Positions 7,963 through 15,778 of a stretch of DNA of 64,000 nucleotides are shown piece by piece. Source of the DNA: JAJRXR01 sp041987545 (GTDB lineage: Bacteria; Planctomycetota; Phycisphaerae; Phycisphaerales; UBA1924); contig JBHIWH010000005.1 in assembly GCA_041987545.1 (NCBI GenBank), forward strand, positions 186,001-250,000, in the 5' to 3' direction. The notes under the pieces were generated by a model, which saw only the letters and a program-made list of their open reading frames with translations, was not told the DNA's origin and made no database searches. Made by a program: the position numbers and the translations under genes. The first letter of the stretch is position 1, and each line of letters begins with the position of its first letter.

Positions 7963-9093
7963 ATGTACAAGATCGACCTCCACACCCACATCCTCCCGCC
8001 CGGCTGGCCCGACCTCAACGCCAAGTTCGGCTACGGCCGCTTTGTGGATTTCGACCCCATCGTGGACAAGACCGGCTGCACCTGCGGCGCCAACATGCTC
8101 ATCTCCGGCAAGAACTTCCGCACCATCCAGCAGAACTGCTTCGACCACGACCACCGCATCACCGACATGGACGAGACCGGCGTGGACGTCCAGGTCCTCT
8201 CCACCGTCCCGGTCATGTTCAGCTACTGGGCCAAGCCCGAGCACACCGCCGAGATCTGCCGCTTCCTCAACGACCACATCGCCGGCGTCTGCCGGGCCCA
8301 CCCCAAGCGCTTCGTCGGCCTGGGCACGCTCCCGATGCAGGACCCGGACCTGGCCATCCGGGAGCTCGAACGCTGCGTCAACGACCTCGGCCTCAAGGGC
8401 ATCGAGATCGGCTCCCACATCGAGCAGCCCAGGGGCACCGACTGGAACCTCTCCGAGCCGGCGCTCTTCCCCGTCTTCGAGGCCTGCCAGAAACTTGGCG
8501 CCGGCGTCTTCGTCCACCCCTGGGACATGATGGGCGAGCAGCACATGGGCAAGTACTGGCTCCCCTGGCTCGTCGGCATGCCCGCCGAGACTGCGCGCGC
8601 CATCTGCTCCATGATCTTCGGCGGCGTCTTCGACAAGCTGCCTGATCTGAGAGTGTGTTTCGCCCACGGCGGGGGCTCGTTCCCCTACACCATCGGCCGC
8701 ATCGAGCACGGGTACAACTGCCGGCCTGATCTCGTCGCGACCGACTGCGAGCACAACCCCTGGTGGTACCTGGCCGACCACGACAAACCGGCGAGGTTCT
8801 TCGTCGACTCGCTCACCCACTCCCGCAACGCGCTCCGCTTCCTCATCTCCATGATGGACGAGCGACGCATCTGCCTGGGATCGGACTACCCGTTCCCGCT
8901 CGGCGAGGGCCGCCCCGGAGCCATGATCGACTCGATGTACGACCTGACGTACCGCGGCAAGCAGCGGCTGCTGGCCGGCAGCGCCATCGAGTTCCTCAAC
9001 CTCAACCCCTCCGACCTGGGCATGGACGACATCGACAAGAGCCCCTACACCCGCGAGAACTCGGAGCCCGAGGCCTCCCGCGCCGACCACTGA
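7963..9093 (+). CDS. nbaD: 2-amino-3-carboxymuconate-6-semialdehyde decarboxylase (ACMSD)
   Basis: A 376-residue amidohydrolase-superfamily decarboxylase that converts ACMS to 2-aminomuconate 6-semialdehyde, directing carbon away from quinolinate and NAD synthesis. The metal site is visible as H7-x-H9 (IDLHTH), a His in GVFVHPWDMMG and an Asp in CLGSDYPFPLG, the family pattern. Length is normal. The ATG at 7963 follows the right repeat of the GxxExxY cassette by 6 bases, and only a poor ribosome site is left (GAG in CGTTGAGACC), so the cassette may have replaced the original translation signal. Kynureninase follows after 41 bases. Confidence 0.95.
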   Translation: MYKIDLHTHILPPGWPDLNAKFGYGRFVDFDPIVDKTGCTCGANMLISGKNFRTIQQNCFDHDHRITDMDETGVDVQVLSTVPVMFSYWAKPEHTAEICRFLNDHIAGVCRAHPKRFVGLGTLPMQDPDLAIRELERCVNDLGLKGIEIGSHIEQPRGTDWNLSEPALFPVFEACQKLGAGVFVHPWDMMGEQHMGKYWLPWLVGMPAETARAICSMIFGGVFDKLPDLRVCFAHGGGSFPYTIGRIEHGYNCRPDLVATDCEHNPWWYLADHDKPARFFVDSLTHSRNALRFLISMMDERRICLGSDYPFPLGEGRPGAMIDSMYDLTYRGKQRLLAGSAIEFLNLNPSDLGMDDIDKSPYTRENSEPEASRADH

Positions 9094-9134
9094 TTCCGCA
9101 TCGGCGTCCGCCGAGAATCCCTACCCTCTGATCG

Positions 9135-10415
9135 ATGCACGACGCCCCCGCTACCACGTTCGACACGACCGAGGCGTGGGCCCGGGACGCCGACCAGGCC
9201 GACGCGCTCGCGTCCTGCCGTGATCGCTTCAACATCCCCACCATCAACGGCCGCCCCGCCGTCTACATGACCGGCAACTCCCTGGGCCTCCAGCCCAAGG
9301 CCGCCCGCCAGATCGTCGAGCAGGAGCTGTCCGACTGGGCCACCCTCGGCGTGGACGGGCACCTCGACGGCAAGAACCCGTGGCTGCCATACCACGAGTG
9401 GTTCCGCGGGCCCGCCGCCCGACTCGTCGGCGCGAAGCCCGGCGAGGTCGTCATGATGAACTCGCTGACCGTCAACCTCCACCTGCTGATGGTCAGCTTC
9501 TACCGCCCGACGCCCGACCGCCACAAGATCGTGATCGAGGACGACGCGTTCCCATCCGACTCCTACGCCGTCGCGAGCCAGATCGAGTTTCACGGCTACG
9601 ACCCGGCGACCTCCCTCGTCCGCCTCAAGCCCCGCGAGGGCGAGCGCACCCTCCGCACCGAGGACGTCGAGGAGTACTTCCGGCGCGAGGGCGGGCGGGT
9701 CGCGCTCGTCATGCTCGGCGGGGTGAACTACCTCACCGGCCAGTGGTTCCACATGGAACAGATCACCCGTTGTGCGCAGGAACAGGGCTGCATCGTCGGC
9801 TGGGACCTGGCCCACGCCGCGGGCAACGTGCCCCTGAAGCTCCACGACTGGGGCGTCGATTGGGCGGCCTTCTGCACGTACAAGTACCTCAACTCGGGCC
9901 CGGGCGCGATCGCGGGCGCCTTTGTTCATGAGCGTCACGCCAGCGCCGACCTCCCCCGATTCCACGGCTGGTGGGGCAACGACCCGGCGACCCGATTCCG
10001 GATGGTCAAGGACTTCGCCCCCGTCGCGGGCGCCGAGGCCTGGCAGCTCTCCAACCCGCCGATCCTGTCCCTCGCGCCCGTCCGCGCGAGCATGGAGATC
10101 TTCGACGAGGTCGGCATGGGCGCCCTGCGGGCCAAGTCCGTGCGCATGACGGCGTACCTGGAGTTTCTCTTGGCCGAGCGCCTGGGCGACCGGATCGATG
10201 TCTGGACACCGACCGACCCCGCTCAGCGTGGCGCCCAGCTCTCGATCTCGGTCCGGGGCGCGAGCCGCGAGGTGCACAGGGCGCTGCACGAGGACGGCGT
10301 CGTGACCGACTTCCGCGAGCCGGACGTCATCCGTGTCGCACCGGTCCCGCTGTACAACACCTACCACGACGTCTGGGCGCTGGTCGAGGCCCTGGCGAAC
10401 CGGGTCACGAGCTAG
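9135..10415 (+). CDS. kynU: Kynureninase
   Basis: A 426-residue PLP enzyme of fold type I that cleaves kynurenine or 3-hydroxykynurenine to (3-hydroxy)anthranilate and alanine. Lys250 in FCTYKYLNSGPG is the expected PLP lysine. The neighbouring phosphate- and ring-binding motifs are present (MTGNSLGL near residue 45, GWDLAHAAGN near 222, FHGWWG after the lysine). With the monooxygenase 13 bases downstream and the dioxygenase upstream, 3-hydroxykynurenine is the probable natural substrate. No clear Shine-Dalgarno sequence is seen before the ATG, so translation may depend on the upstream gene or be leaderless-like. Confidence 0.96.
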   Translation: MHDAPATTFDTTEAWARDADQADALASCRDRFNIPTINGRPAVYMTGNSLGLQPKAARQIVEQELSDWATLGVDGHLDGKNPWLPYHEWFRGPAARLVGAKPGEVVMMNSLTVNLHLLMVSFYRPTPDRHKIVIEDDAFPSDSYAVASQIEFHGYDPATSLVRLKPREGERTLRTEDVEEYFRREGGRVALVMLGGVNYLTGQWFHMEQITRCAQEQGCIVGWDLAHAAGNVPLKLHDWGVDWAAFCTYKYLNSGPGAIAGAFVHERHASADLPRFHGWWGNDPATRFRMVKDFAPVAGAEAWQLSNPPILSLAPVRASMEIFDEVGMGALRAKSVRMTAYLEFLLAERLGDRIDVWTPTDPAQRGAQLSISVRGASREVHRALHEDGVVTDFREPDVIRVAPVPLYNTYHDVWALVEALANRVTS

Positions 10416-10428
10416 GCGGGGCGGATCG

Positions 10429-11814
10429 ATGGCGCGCGACAGCGAGCACCACATCATCGTCGGCGCCGGCCTGGGCGGGAGCCTGCTGGCCTGCCTGCTC
10501 GCCCAGGACGGGCATCGCGTGGACGTGTACGAGCGGCGCCCGGACCCGCGCGTCAAGGGGTTCATCGGCGGGCGGTCGATCAACCTCGCGCTCTCGACCC
10601 GGGGCATCACGGCCCTGGAGCAGATCGGGCTCGCCGACGAGGTCCTGGGCGACGCCGTCCGCATGCCCGGGCGGATGATGCACTCGCCCGCCGGCGAGCT
10701 GACGTTCCAGCCCTACAGCGCCCGCGAGGGCGACGCGATCAACTCGGTGTCCCGTGGCCAGCTCAACCTGACCCTCCTGGAGCACGCCGACACGTGTGAC
10801 CGGGTCACCCTCCGCTTCGGCCAGCGATGCGAGGGCGTGGACCTGGCGAACACCGCCGCAACGTTCCATGATGAGCAGAGCGGCCAGACGCAGTCGGTCA
10901 CCGCCGACGCGATCATCGGCGCCGACGGGGCCTTCAGCGCGGTCCGCGATGCGCTCCGCGTCTCCGACCGCTTCGATTACTCGCAGTCCTACCTCGAGCA
11001 CGGGTACAAGGAGCTGGAGATCCCGCCGGCCAAGGACTGCGGCGTGGACCCCGGGCTTCACGACGGCTTCGCGATGGCGCCCCACGCCCTGCACATCTGG
11101 CCCCGGGGCGGCGCCATGATGATCGCCCTTCCCAACCAGGACCGGACGTTCACGTGCACGCTCTTCTGGCCCTTCGAGGACCTGGAGGCGCTGGACACCG
11201 ACGACAAGGTCCAGGCCCACTTCGAGCGGCACTACCCGGACGCCGTCCCGCTCATGCCGACGCTCGTGGAGGACTACCGCCAGAATCCGACGAGCTCGCT
11301 GGTGACGGTCCGGTGCGCGCCCTGGAACAAGGGGCGGGTGGTCCTGATCGGGGACGCGGCCCACGCCGTCGTGCCGTTCTACGGCCAGGGCATGAACGCC
11401 TCGTTCGAGGACGCGCGGATCCTGGCCGAGATGCTGCGGGCGGGGGGGTCGATCCCGAGCGTGTTCGCCCACTTCTCGCGCGAGCGCAAGGACGACGCCG
11501 ACGCGATCGCGGACCTGGCGATCGAGAACTTCCTGATCATGCGCGACCGTGTCGCCGACAAGGCGTTCCTGTTCCGCAAGCGGGTGGAGCAGGCGCTGGA
11601 CCGCGTGGACCCGGAGCGGTTCGCGCCCCTGTACAACCTGGTGAGCTTCTCGAACATGCCCTACGCCGAGGCGAGGCGCGAGGGCGGTCGGGTCGTGGAG
11701 CTGGCCGAGCGGCTCGCCGGCGAGCTCCGCGCCGAGGGCGGCGAGAGCCTCGACGACGAGGCCCTGACCGAGCGGATCCGCGCGATGGTGGCTACGCTCC
11801 CGGCGATGAGCTGA
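10429..11814 (+). CDS. kmo: Kynurenine 3-monooxygenase
   Basis: A 461-residue FAD-dependent aromatic hydroxylase that makes 3-hydroxykynurenine from kynurenine with NADPH and oxygen. It begins with the Rossmann FAD motif IIVGAGLGGSLLACLLA, then the KMO-type GRSINLALSTRG segment, a DG motif (IIGADGAFSAVR) and the second FAD motif VLIGDAAHAVVPFYGQGMNASFED. The C-terminal part carries hydrophobic and basic segments like those that associate KMO with membranes. It lies 13 bases after kynU and 15 bases before the formamidase gene, so the three are probably one transcript. Confidence 0.96.
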   Translation: MARDSEHHIIVGAGLGGSLLACLLAQDGHRVDVYERRPDPRVKGFIGGRSINLALSTRGITALEQIGLADEVLGDAVRMPGRMMHSPAGELTFQPYSAREGDAINSVSRGQLNLTLLEHADTCDRVTLRFGQRCEGVDLANTAATFHDEQSGQTQSVTADAIIGADGAFSAVRDALRVSDRFDYSQSYLEHGYKELEIPPAKDCGVDPGLHDGFAMAPHALHIWPRGGAMMIALPNQDRTFTCTLFWPFEDLEALDTDDKVQAHFERHYPDAVPLMPTLVEDYRQNPTSSLVTVRCAPWNKGRVVLIGDAAHAVVPFYGQGMNASFEDARILAEMLRAGGSIPSVFAHFSRERKDDADAIADLAIENFLIMRDRVADKAFLFRKRVEQALDRVDPERFAPLYNLVSFSNMPYAEARREGGRVVELAERLAGELRAEGGESLDDEALTERIRAMVATLPAMS

Positions 11815-11829
11815 TCCGGGGAGGCGCCG

Positions 11830-12741
11830 GTGCCCGCACGCAAGCGGAAGGTCACGAAGAAGACGGCCCGGAAGACGACGGCGCGGAAGAAGGCCGCGCG
11901 CAAGTCGCCGAGTCGCAAGACGGCGCCCGCGAAGAAGCCGGCCCGCAAGAAGGCCGCAGGCAAGAAAGCCACACGAAAGAAGGCCGCAGGAAAGAAGTCG
12001 TCGCGCAAGAAGACGACGCGCCGGACCAAGGCACGCCGAGCACGCAAGAAGGCGCCCAGCCGTCGCCCCGTGCGGCTGGAGGCGGGCCCGCCCCCCGAGC
12101 CCGTCGAGCCCGAGCCTCGGCGGCTGATCCACGACATCTCGCCGCCCATGTCGCCCGAGTTCGCCGTCTTCCCGGGCGACACCCCGATCTCCCGCCAGCG
12201 GCTCTACGACATGGCCCTCGGGCACCCGCTCACGCTCTCGGCCCTGCACGCGTCGGTCCACGCCGGCTCCCACGCCGACGCGCCCAGCCACTACGGCATC
12301 TCCGGGCGGACCATCGACCAGCAGCCCCTGGACCTGTACATCGGCCGGTGCCAGGTCATCGAGGCCCGGTGGTGGCCCGGGCAGCGCATCAGCCCGCAGG
12401 ACATCGAGTGCGAGATCGTCTGCGAGCGGGTGCTGATCAAGACCGGCTCGTGGCCCGACCCGACCGAGTTCAACCCGGACTACGCCGCCCTGTCGCCCGA
12501 CGCGGTGCACATGCTCGCCGACCGGGGCGTGCGGCTGGTGGGCGTGGACGTGCCGAGCGTGGACACGCCCGACTCCAAGACCCTGCCCTCGCACGGCGCC
12601 TGCCTCATGCGGGACCTGTCCATCATCGAGTGCCTGGACCTGTCGGCGATCACGCCGGGCGAGTACGTGCTCGTCGCCCTGCCCCTGAAGCTGGTCGGAT
12701 TCGACGCCAGCCCGGTGCGGGCGGTGCTGCTGGACATGTGA
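11830..12741 (+). CDS. kynB: Kynurenine formamidase with histone-H1-like N-terminal tail
   Basis: A 303-residue protein in two parts. Residues 97-303 form a complete cyclase-family kynurenine formamidase (N-formylkynurenine to kynurenine plus formate), with the metal motif H144-A-G-S-H148-A-D150-A-P-S-H154 and the length of normal bacterial KynB (about 207 residues). Residues 1-80 are almost only Lys, Arg, Ala, Ser and Thr in KKAAR/KKAAGKK-type repeats, like bacterial histone-H1-like tails. A Pro/Glu-rich linker (81-96) joins them. The GTG at 11830 has GGGGAGG 5 bases upstream, so the tail is very likely translated; an in-frame GTG at 12070 could give a tail-less form. It ends the operon. Confidence 0.9.
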   Translation: MPARKRKVTKKTARKTTARKKAARKSPSRKTAPAKKPARKKAAGKKATRKKAAGKKSSRKKTTRRTKARRARKKAPSRRPVRLEAGPPPEPVEPEPRRLIHDISPPMSPEFAVFPGDTPISRQRLYDMALGHPLTLSALHASVHAGSHADAPSHYGISGRTIDQQPLDLYIGRCQVIEARWWPGQRISPQDIECEIVCERVLIKTGSWPDPTEFNPDYAALSPDAVHMLADRGVRLVGVDVPSVDTPDSKTLPSHGACLMRDLSIIECLDLSAITPGEYVLVALPLKLVGFDASPVRAVLLDM

Positions 12742-12771
12742 CGCCGGCCCCGATTTCGAAGAGGCCGCCGC

Positions 12772-13212
12772 CTAGTCGATCGTCGCGATGACCTTGACCT
12801 CGACCGCGATCGGGGCGTTGGCGCCCTGGGGCAAGCGGGAGATCTCGATGGTCGTCCGCGTCGGGTTCGGCTTGCCCTCACCGGCGAAGTACTCGGCGTA
12901 GACGCGGTTGTACGTCTCGAAGTCCCGCGGCATATCCGTCAGGAACGCCAGCACGTCCACGATCTTGTCGAAGCCCGAGCCGGCGTCCTCCAAGACGGCC
13001 CGCACGTTGTCGAAGCAGCTCCGGCACTGGGCCTCGACGTCGTAGTCGATCATGTTCCCGCTGGCATCGAGCGTGACGCCCGGGATGTCCTTCGAGCCTC
13101 GCTTGCGGGGGCCGACGCCGGAGAGGAAGAGGAGGGCGCCGACGCGGCGGGCGTGCGGGTAGGCGCCGACGGGCTCGGGGGCGTTCTGGCTGTCGATGCG
13201 GTCTGAGGGCAT
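12772..13212 (-). CDS. nbaF: 2-aminomuconate deaminase (RidA/YjgF family)
   Basis: A 146-residue RidA-fold enzyme. The start of the domain, AYPHARRVGALLFLSGVGPR, is characteristic of the 2-aminomuconate deaminase branch rather than generic imine deaminases. The conserved Arg of the family (NPTRTTIEISRL) and the acidic C-terminal strand (APIAVEVKVIA) are present. It would hydrolyse 2-aminomuconate to 4-oxalocrotonate and ammonia, the step after the aldehyde dehydrogenase encoded upstream on the same strand. No strong ribosome site is seen before the ATG. It faces the formamidase gene end-to-end, 30 bases apart. A foldback repeat fills the gap to the dehydrogenase gene. Confidence 0.9.
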   Translation of the reverse strand: MPSDRIDSQNAPEPVGAYPHARRVGALLFLSGVGPRKRGSKDIPGVTLDASGNMIDYDVEAQCRSCFDNVRAVLEDAGSGFDKIVDVLAFLTDMPRDFETYNRVYAEYFAGEGKPNPTRTTIEISRLPQGANAPIAVEVKVIATID

Positions 13213-13222
13213 GGGGGATTAT

Positions 13223-13386
13223 TCACCGCGGACGGCCGCGGAGGGACGCGGAGTGAAAGACAAGGGTTGAACGCGAAGGTCGCGAAGGGCTCGAAGTGTC
13301 GTAAGCGGGGTCGCCTCCTCCTTGGTGAACTTCGAGACCTTCGAGTTCAAGTCCAGACTTATGCACTCCGCGGCCCCGTGCGGTGA
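13223..13386. repeat. Foldback element with nested inverted repeats
   Basis: This gene-free segment fills the gap between the deaminase and the dehydrogenase. The outer arms 13223-13243 and 13366-13386 are complementary at 17 of 21 positions; the inner arms 13267-13287 and 13330-13350 at 19 of 21. It contains GCGGAGGGACGCGGAG (13238-13253), the core of the repeats framing the GxxExxY gene at 7.5-7.9 kb. It ends 1 base before the stop codon of the dehydrogenase gene. It could be a relic or non-autonomous relative of that cassette. Confidence 0.75.
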
Positions 13387-13387
13387 C

Positions 13388-14857
13388 TCAGAGCTTGATG
13401 CAGACGTTCTTGGGCTCGGTGAAGAAGTTGAGGGCGTCACGACCGCCCTCGCGGCCGAGGCCGGAGTGCTTCATGCCGCCGAAGGGCGTGCGCAGGTCGC
13501 GGAGCATCCAGCAGTTGACCCAGACGATGGCGGCGTCGAGCCGCTCGCTCACGCGGTGGGCGCGGCTCAGGTTGCTGGTCCAGACCATGGACGCCAGGCC
13601 GTAGGGGGTGGAGTTGGCGATGGCGACGGCCTCGTCCTCAGAGTCGAAGGGGGTGACGGTGACGACGGGGCCGAAGATCTCTTCCTGCTGCGGGCGGCAG
13701 GCGGGGTCCAGGCCGGTGATGACGGTGGGCTCGTAGAACGCGCCGTTCCTGCAGCGAGCATTGGGCGCCTCGGCGCGCTCGCCGCCGCAGCGGATCTGGC
13801 CGCCGAGTTCACGGGCGAGCCGGACGTACGAGTCGACCTTGGCGAGGTGGTCCTCGGAGACGAGGGCGCCGTGCTCGGTGGACTCGTCGAGCGGATCACC
13901 CAGGCGCCGCGCCTCGGCGCCGGCGACGAGGCGGTCCACGAACTCGTCGTGGATCGAGCGATCGACGAGGATCCGCGACCCGCACAGGCAGATCTGGCCC
14001 TGATTGGTGAATGCGGCCCGGACGCTGGTCGCGACGGCGTCGTCCATGTCGGCGTCGGCGAAGACGAGGTTCGGGTTCTTGCCGCCGAGCTCGAGGGAGA
14101 TCCGCTTGAAGGTGTCCGCGCCGGCGTGCGCAATGGCCCGGCCGGTCTCGGTGCCGCCCGTGAACGACACCGTCGGCACGTCGTCGTGCGAGACGAGGGC
14201 GGCGCCGGCGGTCAGGCCGGGACCGTGGACGATGTTCAGCACGCCCGGGGGCAGACCGGCCTCGACCGCCAACTCGCCCAGCATGCACGCGGTCAGGGGC
14301 GTCACCTCGCTCGGCTTGGCGACCGCGGTATTGCCGGTCGCGATCGCGGGGGCGATCTTCCACGTGAGCAGATACAGCGGGAGGTTCCAGGGGGAGATGA
14401 GGCCGGCGACGCCGCGGGGCCTGCGGAGTGTGACGTTGAGCGCGCGGATGGACCCACCCGGCCCGGGCAGGTTGCTCTCGTGCGCAGCAGACTCGGAGTG
14501 CAGGATCGCGGTGGCGAAGAACCGGAAGTTGGCCCCGGCCCGGGGGATGTCCACCGCCTTGGCGAGCGCGACCGGCTTGCCCGAGTCGATCGACTCGGCC
14601 CGGGCCAGGGGCTCCAGGTCGCGCTCGATCAGGTCGGCGAGCCGCAGGATCAGCCGTGACCGCTCGGCCGGGGGCGTATCGGCCCACGCCGGGAAGGCGG
14701 CCTTCGCGGCGGCGACGGCGGCGTCCATGTCCGCGGCGTCCGAGTCGGGGACTTGCGCGTGGGCCTCGCCCGTCGCGGGCTCGATGGAGTCCAGGTACGC
14801 GCCAGAGCGCGGCGCCACCTGCTCGCCGTTGATCAGGTTGGTCAGGGTCCGGGCCAT
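13388..14857 (-). CDS. nbaE: 2-aminomuconate-6-semialdehyde dehydrogenase
   Basis: A 489-residue NAD(P)-dependent aldehyde dehydrogenase. The catalytic Glu lies in LELGGKNPNLVF and the catalytic Cys in NQGQICLCGSRI; the nucleotide-binding SFTGGTETGRAIA and the EEIFGPVV motif are in place. General ALDH motifs do not fix the substrate, but overall resemblance to the AMSDH/ALDH8A1 group and the position between the SDR gene (4 bases upstream) and the aminomuconate deaminase (downstream) make 2-aminomuconate 6-semialdehyde the likely substrate. It would compete with spontaneous cyclisation of that aldehyde to picolinate. Confidence 0.92.
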   Translation of the reverse strand: MARTLTNLINGEQVAPRSGAYLDSIEPATGEAHAQVPDSDAADMDAAVAAAKAAFPAWADTPPAERSRLILRLADLIERDLEPLARAESIDSGKPVALAKAVDIPRAGANFRFFATAILHSESAAHESNLPGPGGSIRALNVTLRRPRGVAGLISPWNLPLYLLTWKIAPAIATGNTAVAKPSEVTPLTACMLGELAVEAGLPPGVLNIVHGPGLTAGAALVSHDDVPTVSFTGGTETGRAIAHAGADTFKRISLELGGKNPNLVFADADMDDAVATSVRAAFTNQGQICLCGSRILVDRSIHDEFVDRLVAGAEARRLGDPLDESTEHGALVSEDHLAKVDSYVRLARELGGQIRCGGERAEAPNARCRNGAFYEPTVITGLDPACRPQQEEIFGPVVTVTPFDSEDEAVAIANSTPYGLASMVWTSNLSRAHRVSERLDAAIVWVNCWMLRDLRTPFGGMKHSGLGREGGRDALNFFTEPKNVCIKL

Positions 14858-14861
14858 CGGT

Positions 14862-15650
14862 CTACAGCGACTGCGTCCGCCCGCCGTCCACGGGGATGTT
14901 CACGCCGTTGATGTACGCGGCGGCGGGGGTGGCCAGGAACGCGACGGCGGCGGCGATCTCCTCGGGCAGACCCAGGCGACCGGCGGGGATGCCCGCGATC
15001 GCCGCGTCCCGCACCTGCTCGTACGTCTGCCCGGTCTTGTCGGCCTTGGACCGGAACAACTGCTCGAGCCTCGCCGTGTCCGTGAACCCCGGCAGGACGT
15101 TGTTGACCGTGATGTTGTCCTTGCCCAGCTCGCCGGCGAGCGTCTTGGCCCAGCTGGCGACGGCGCCCCGGATCGTGTTCGACACGCCCAGGCCCGGGAT
15201 CGGCGCCTTGACGCTCGTCGAGATGATGTTGATCACCCGCCCGTAGCCCGCCTCGCGGAAGCCCGGGAGCAGCGCCTGGACGAGGATCTGGTTGTTCACC
15301 AGGTGCTGGTTGAACGCCGCCAGAAACGCGTCGGGGCCCGCGTCGGCGATCGGCCCGCCCGGCGGCCCCCCGGTGTTGTTGACCAGGACGTGGTACAGAC
15401 CAGACTCGGCGAGCTTGGTCTCAATCGCCGCCCTGACCGACGCCGGGTCGGCGAAGTCCGCGGTGATCCAGTCGTGCGACTGCTCGCCGTCGGCGGGGAG
15501 CTGCGAGCAGACCTCGCGGAGCTTGTCCTCGGAGCGGGCGAAGAGCGTGACCGACGCGCCGAGCGAGGCGATCTCGACCGCCGCCGCCCGCCCGATGCCC
15601 TGGGTCGAGCCGCACACCAGCGCCCGGCGGCCTCGAAGTGAGATCTCCAT
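14862..15650 (-). CDS. SDR-family protein with altered catalytic site
   Basis: A 262-residue short-chain dehydrogenase/reductase-fold protein. The cofactor motif GSTQGIG (residues 14-20) and the NNTGG segment are present, as is the C-terminal INGVNIPVDGG. At the catalytic position, however, SNTIR (157-161) replaces YxxxK: Tyr becomes Ser and Lys becomes Arg. This variant is known from a subgroup of SDR proteins annotated as ketoacyl reductases. The ATG at 15650 precedes the fold directly; the frame is open further upstream without a good start. It is the first gene of the minus-strand operon, 4 bases before the dehydrogenase, so a role in kynurenine breakdown is likely but undefined. Confidence 0.85.
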   Translation of the reverse strand: MEISLRGRRALVCGSTQGIGRAAAVEIASLGASVTLFARSEDKLREVCSQLPADGEQSHDWITADFADPASVRAAIETKLAESGLYHVLVNNTGGPPGGPIADAGPDAFLAAFNQHLVNNQILVQALLPGFREAGYGRVINIISTSVKAPIPGLGVSNTIRGAVASWAKTLAGELGKDNITVNNVLPGFTDTARLEQLFRSKADKTGQTYEQVRDAAIAGIPAGRLGLPEEIAAAVAFLATPAAAYINGVNIPVDGGRTQSL

Positions 15651-15778
15651 GGGCGAACGGTAGCGGCGCGGGCGGGCGGGCGCCCCGGCGTGCCCGCATC
15701 CGCGGCGCCCGCCCCATCCCGGGGCCGCCGCGTATGCTCGGAGCCCGGGCGATCCGGGCGACAACGGACGGAGCGAGC

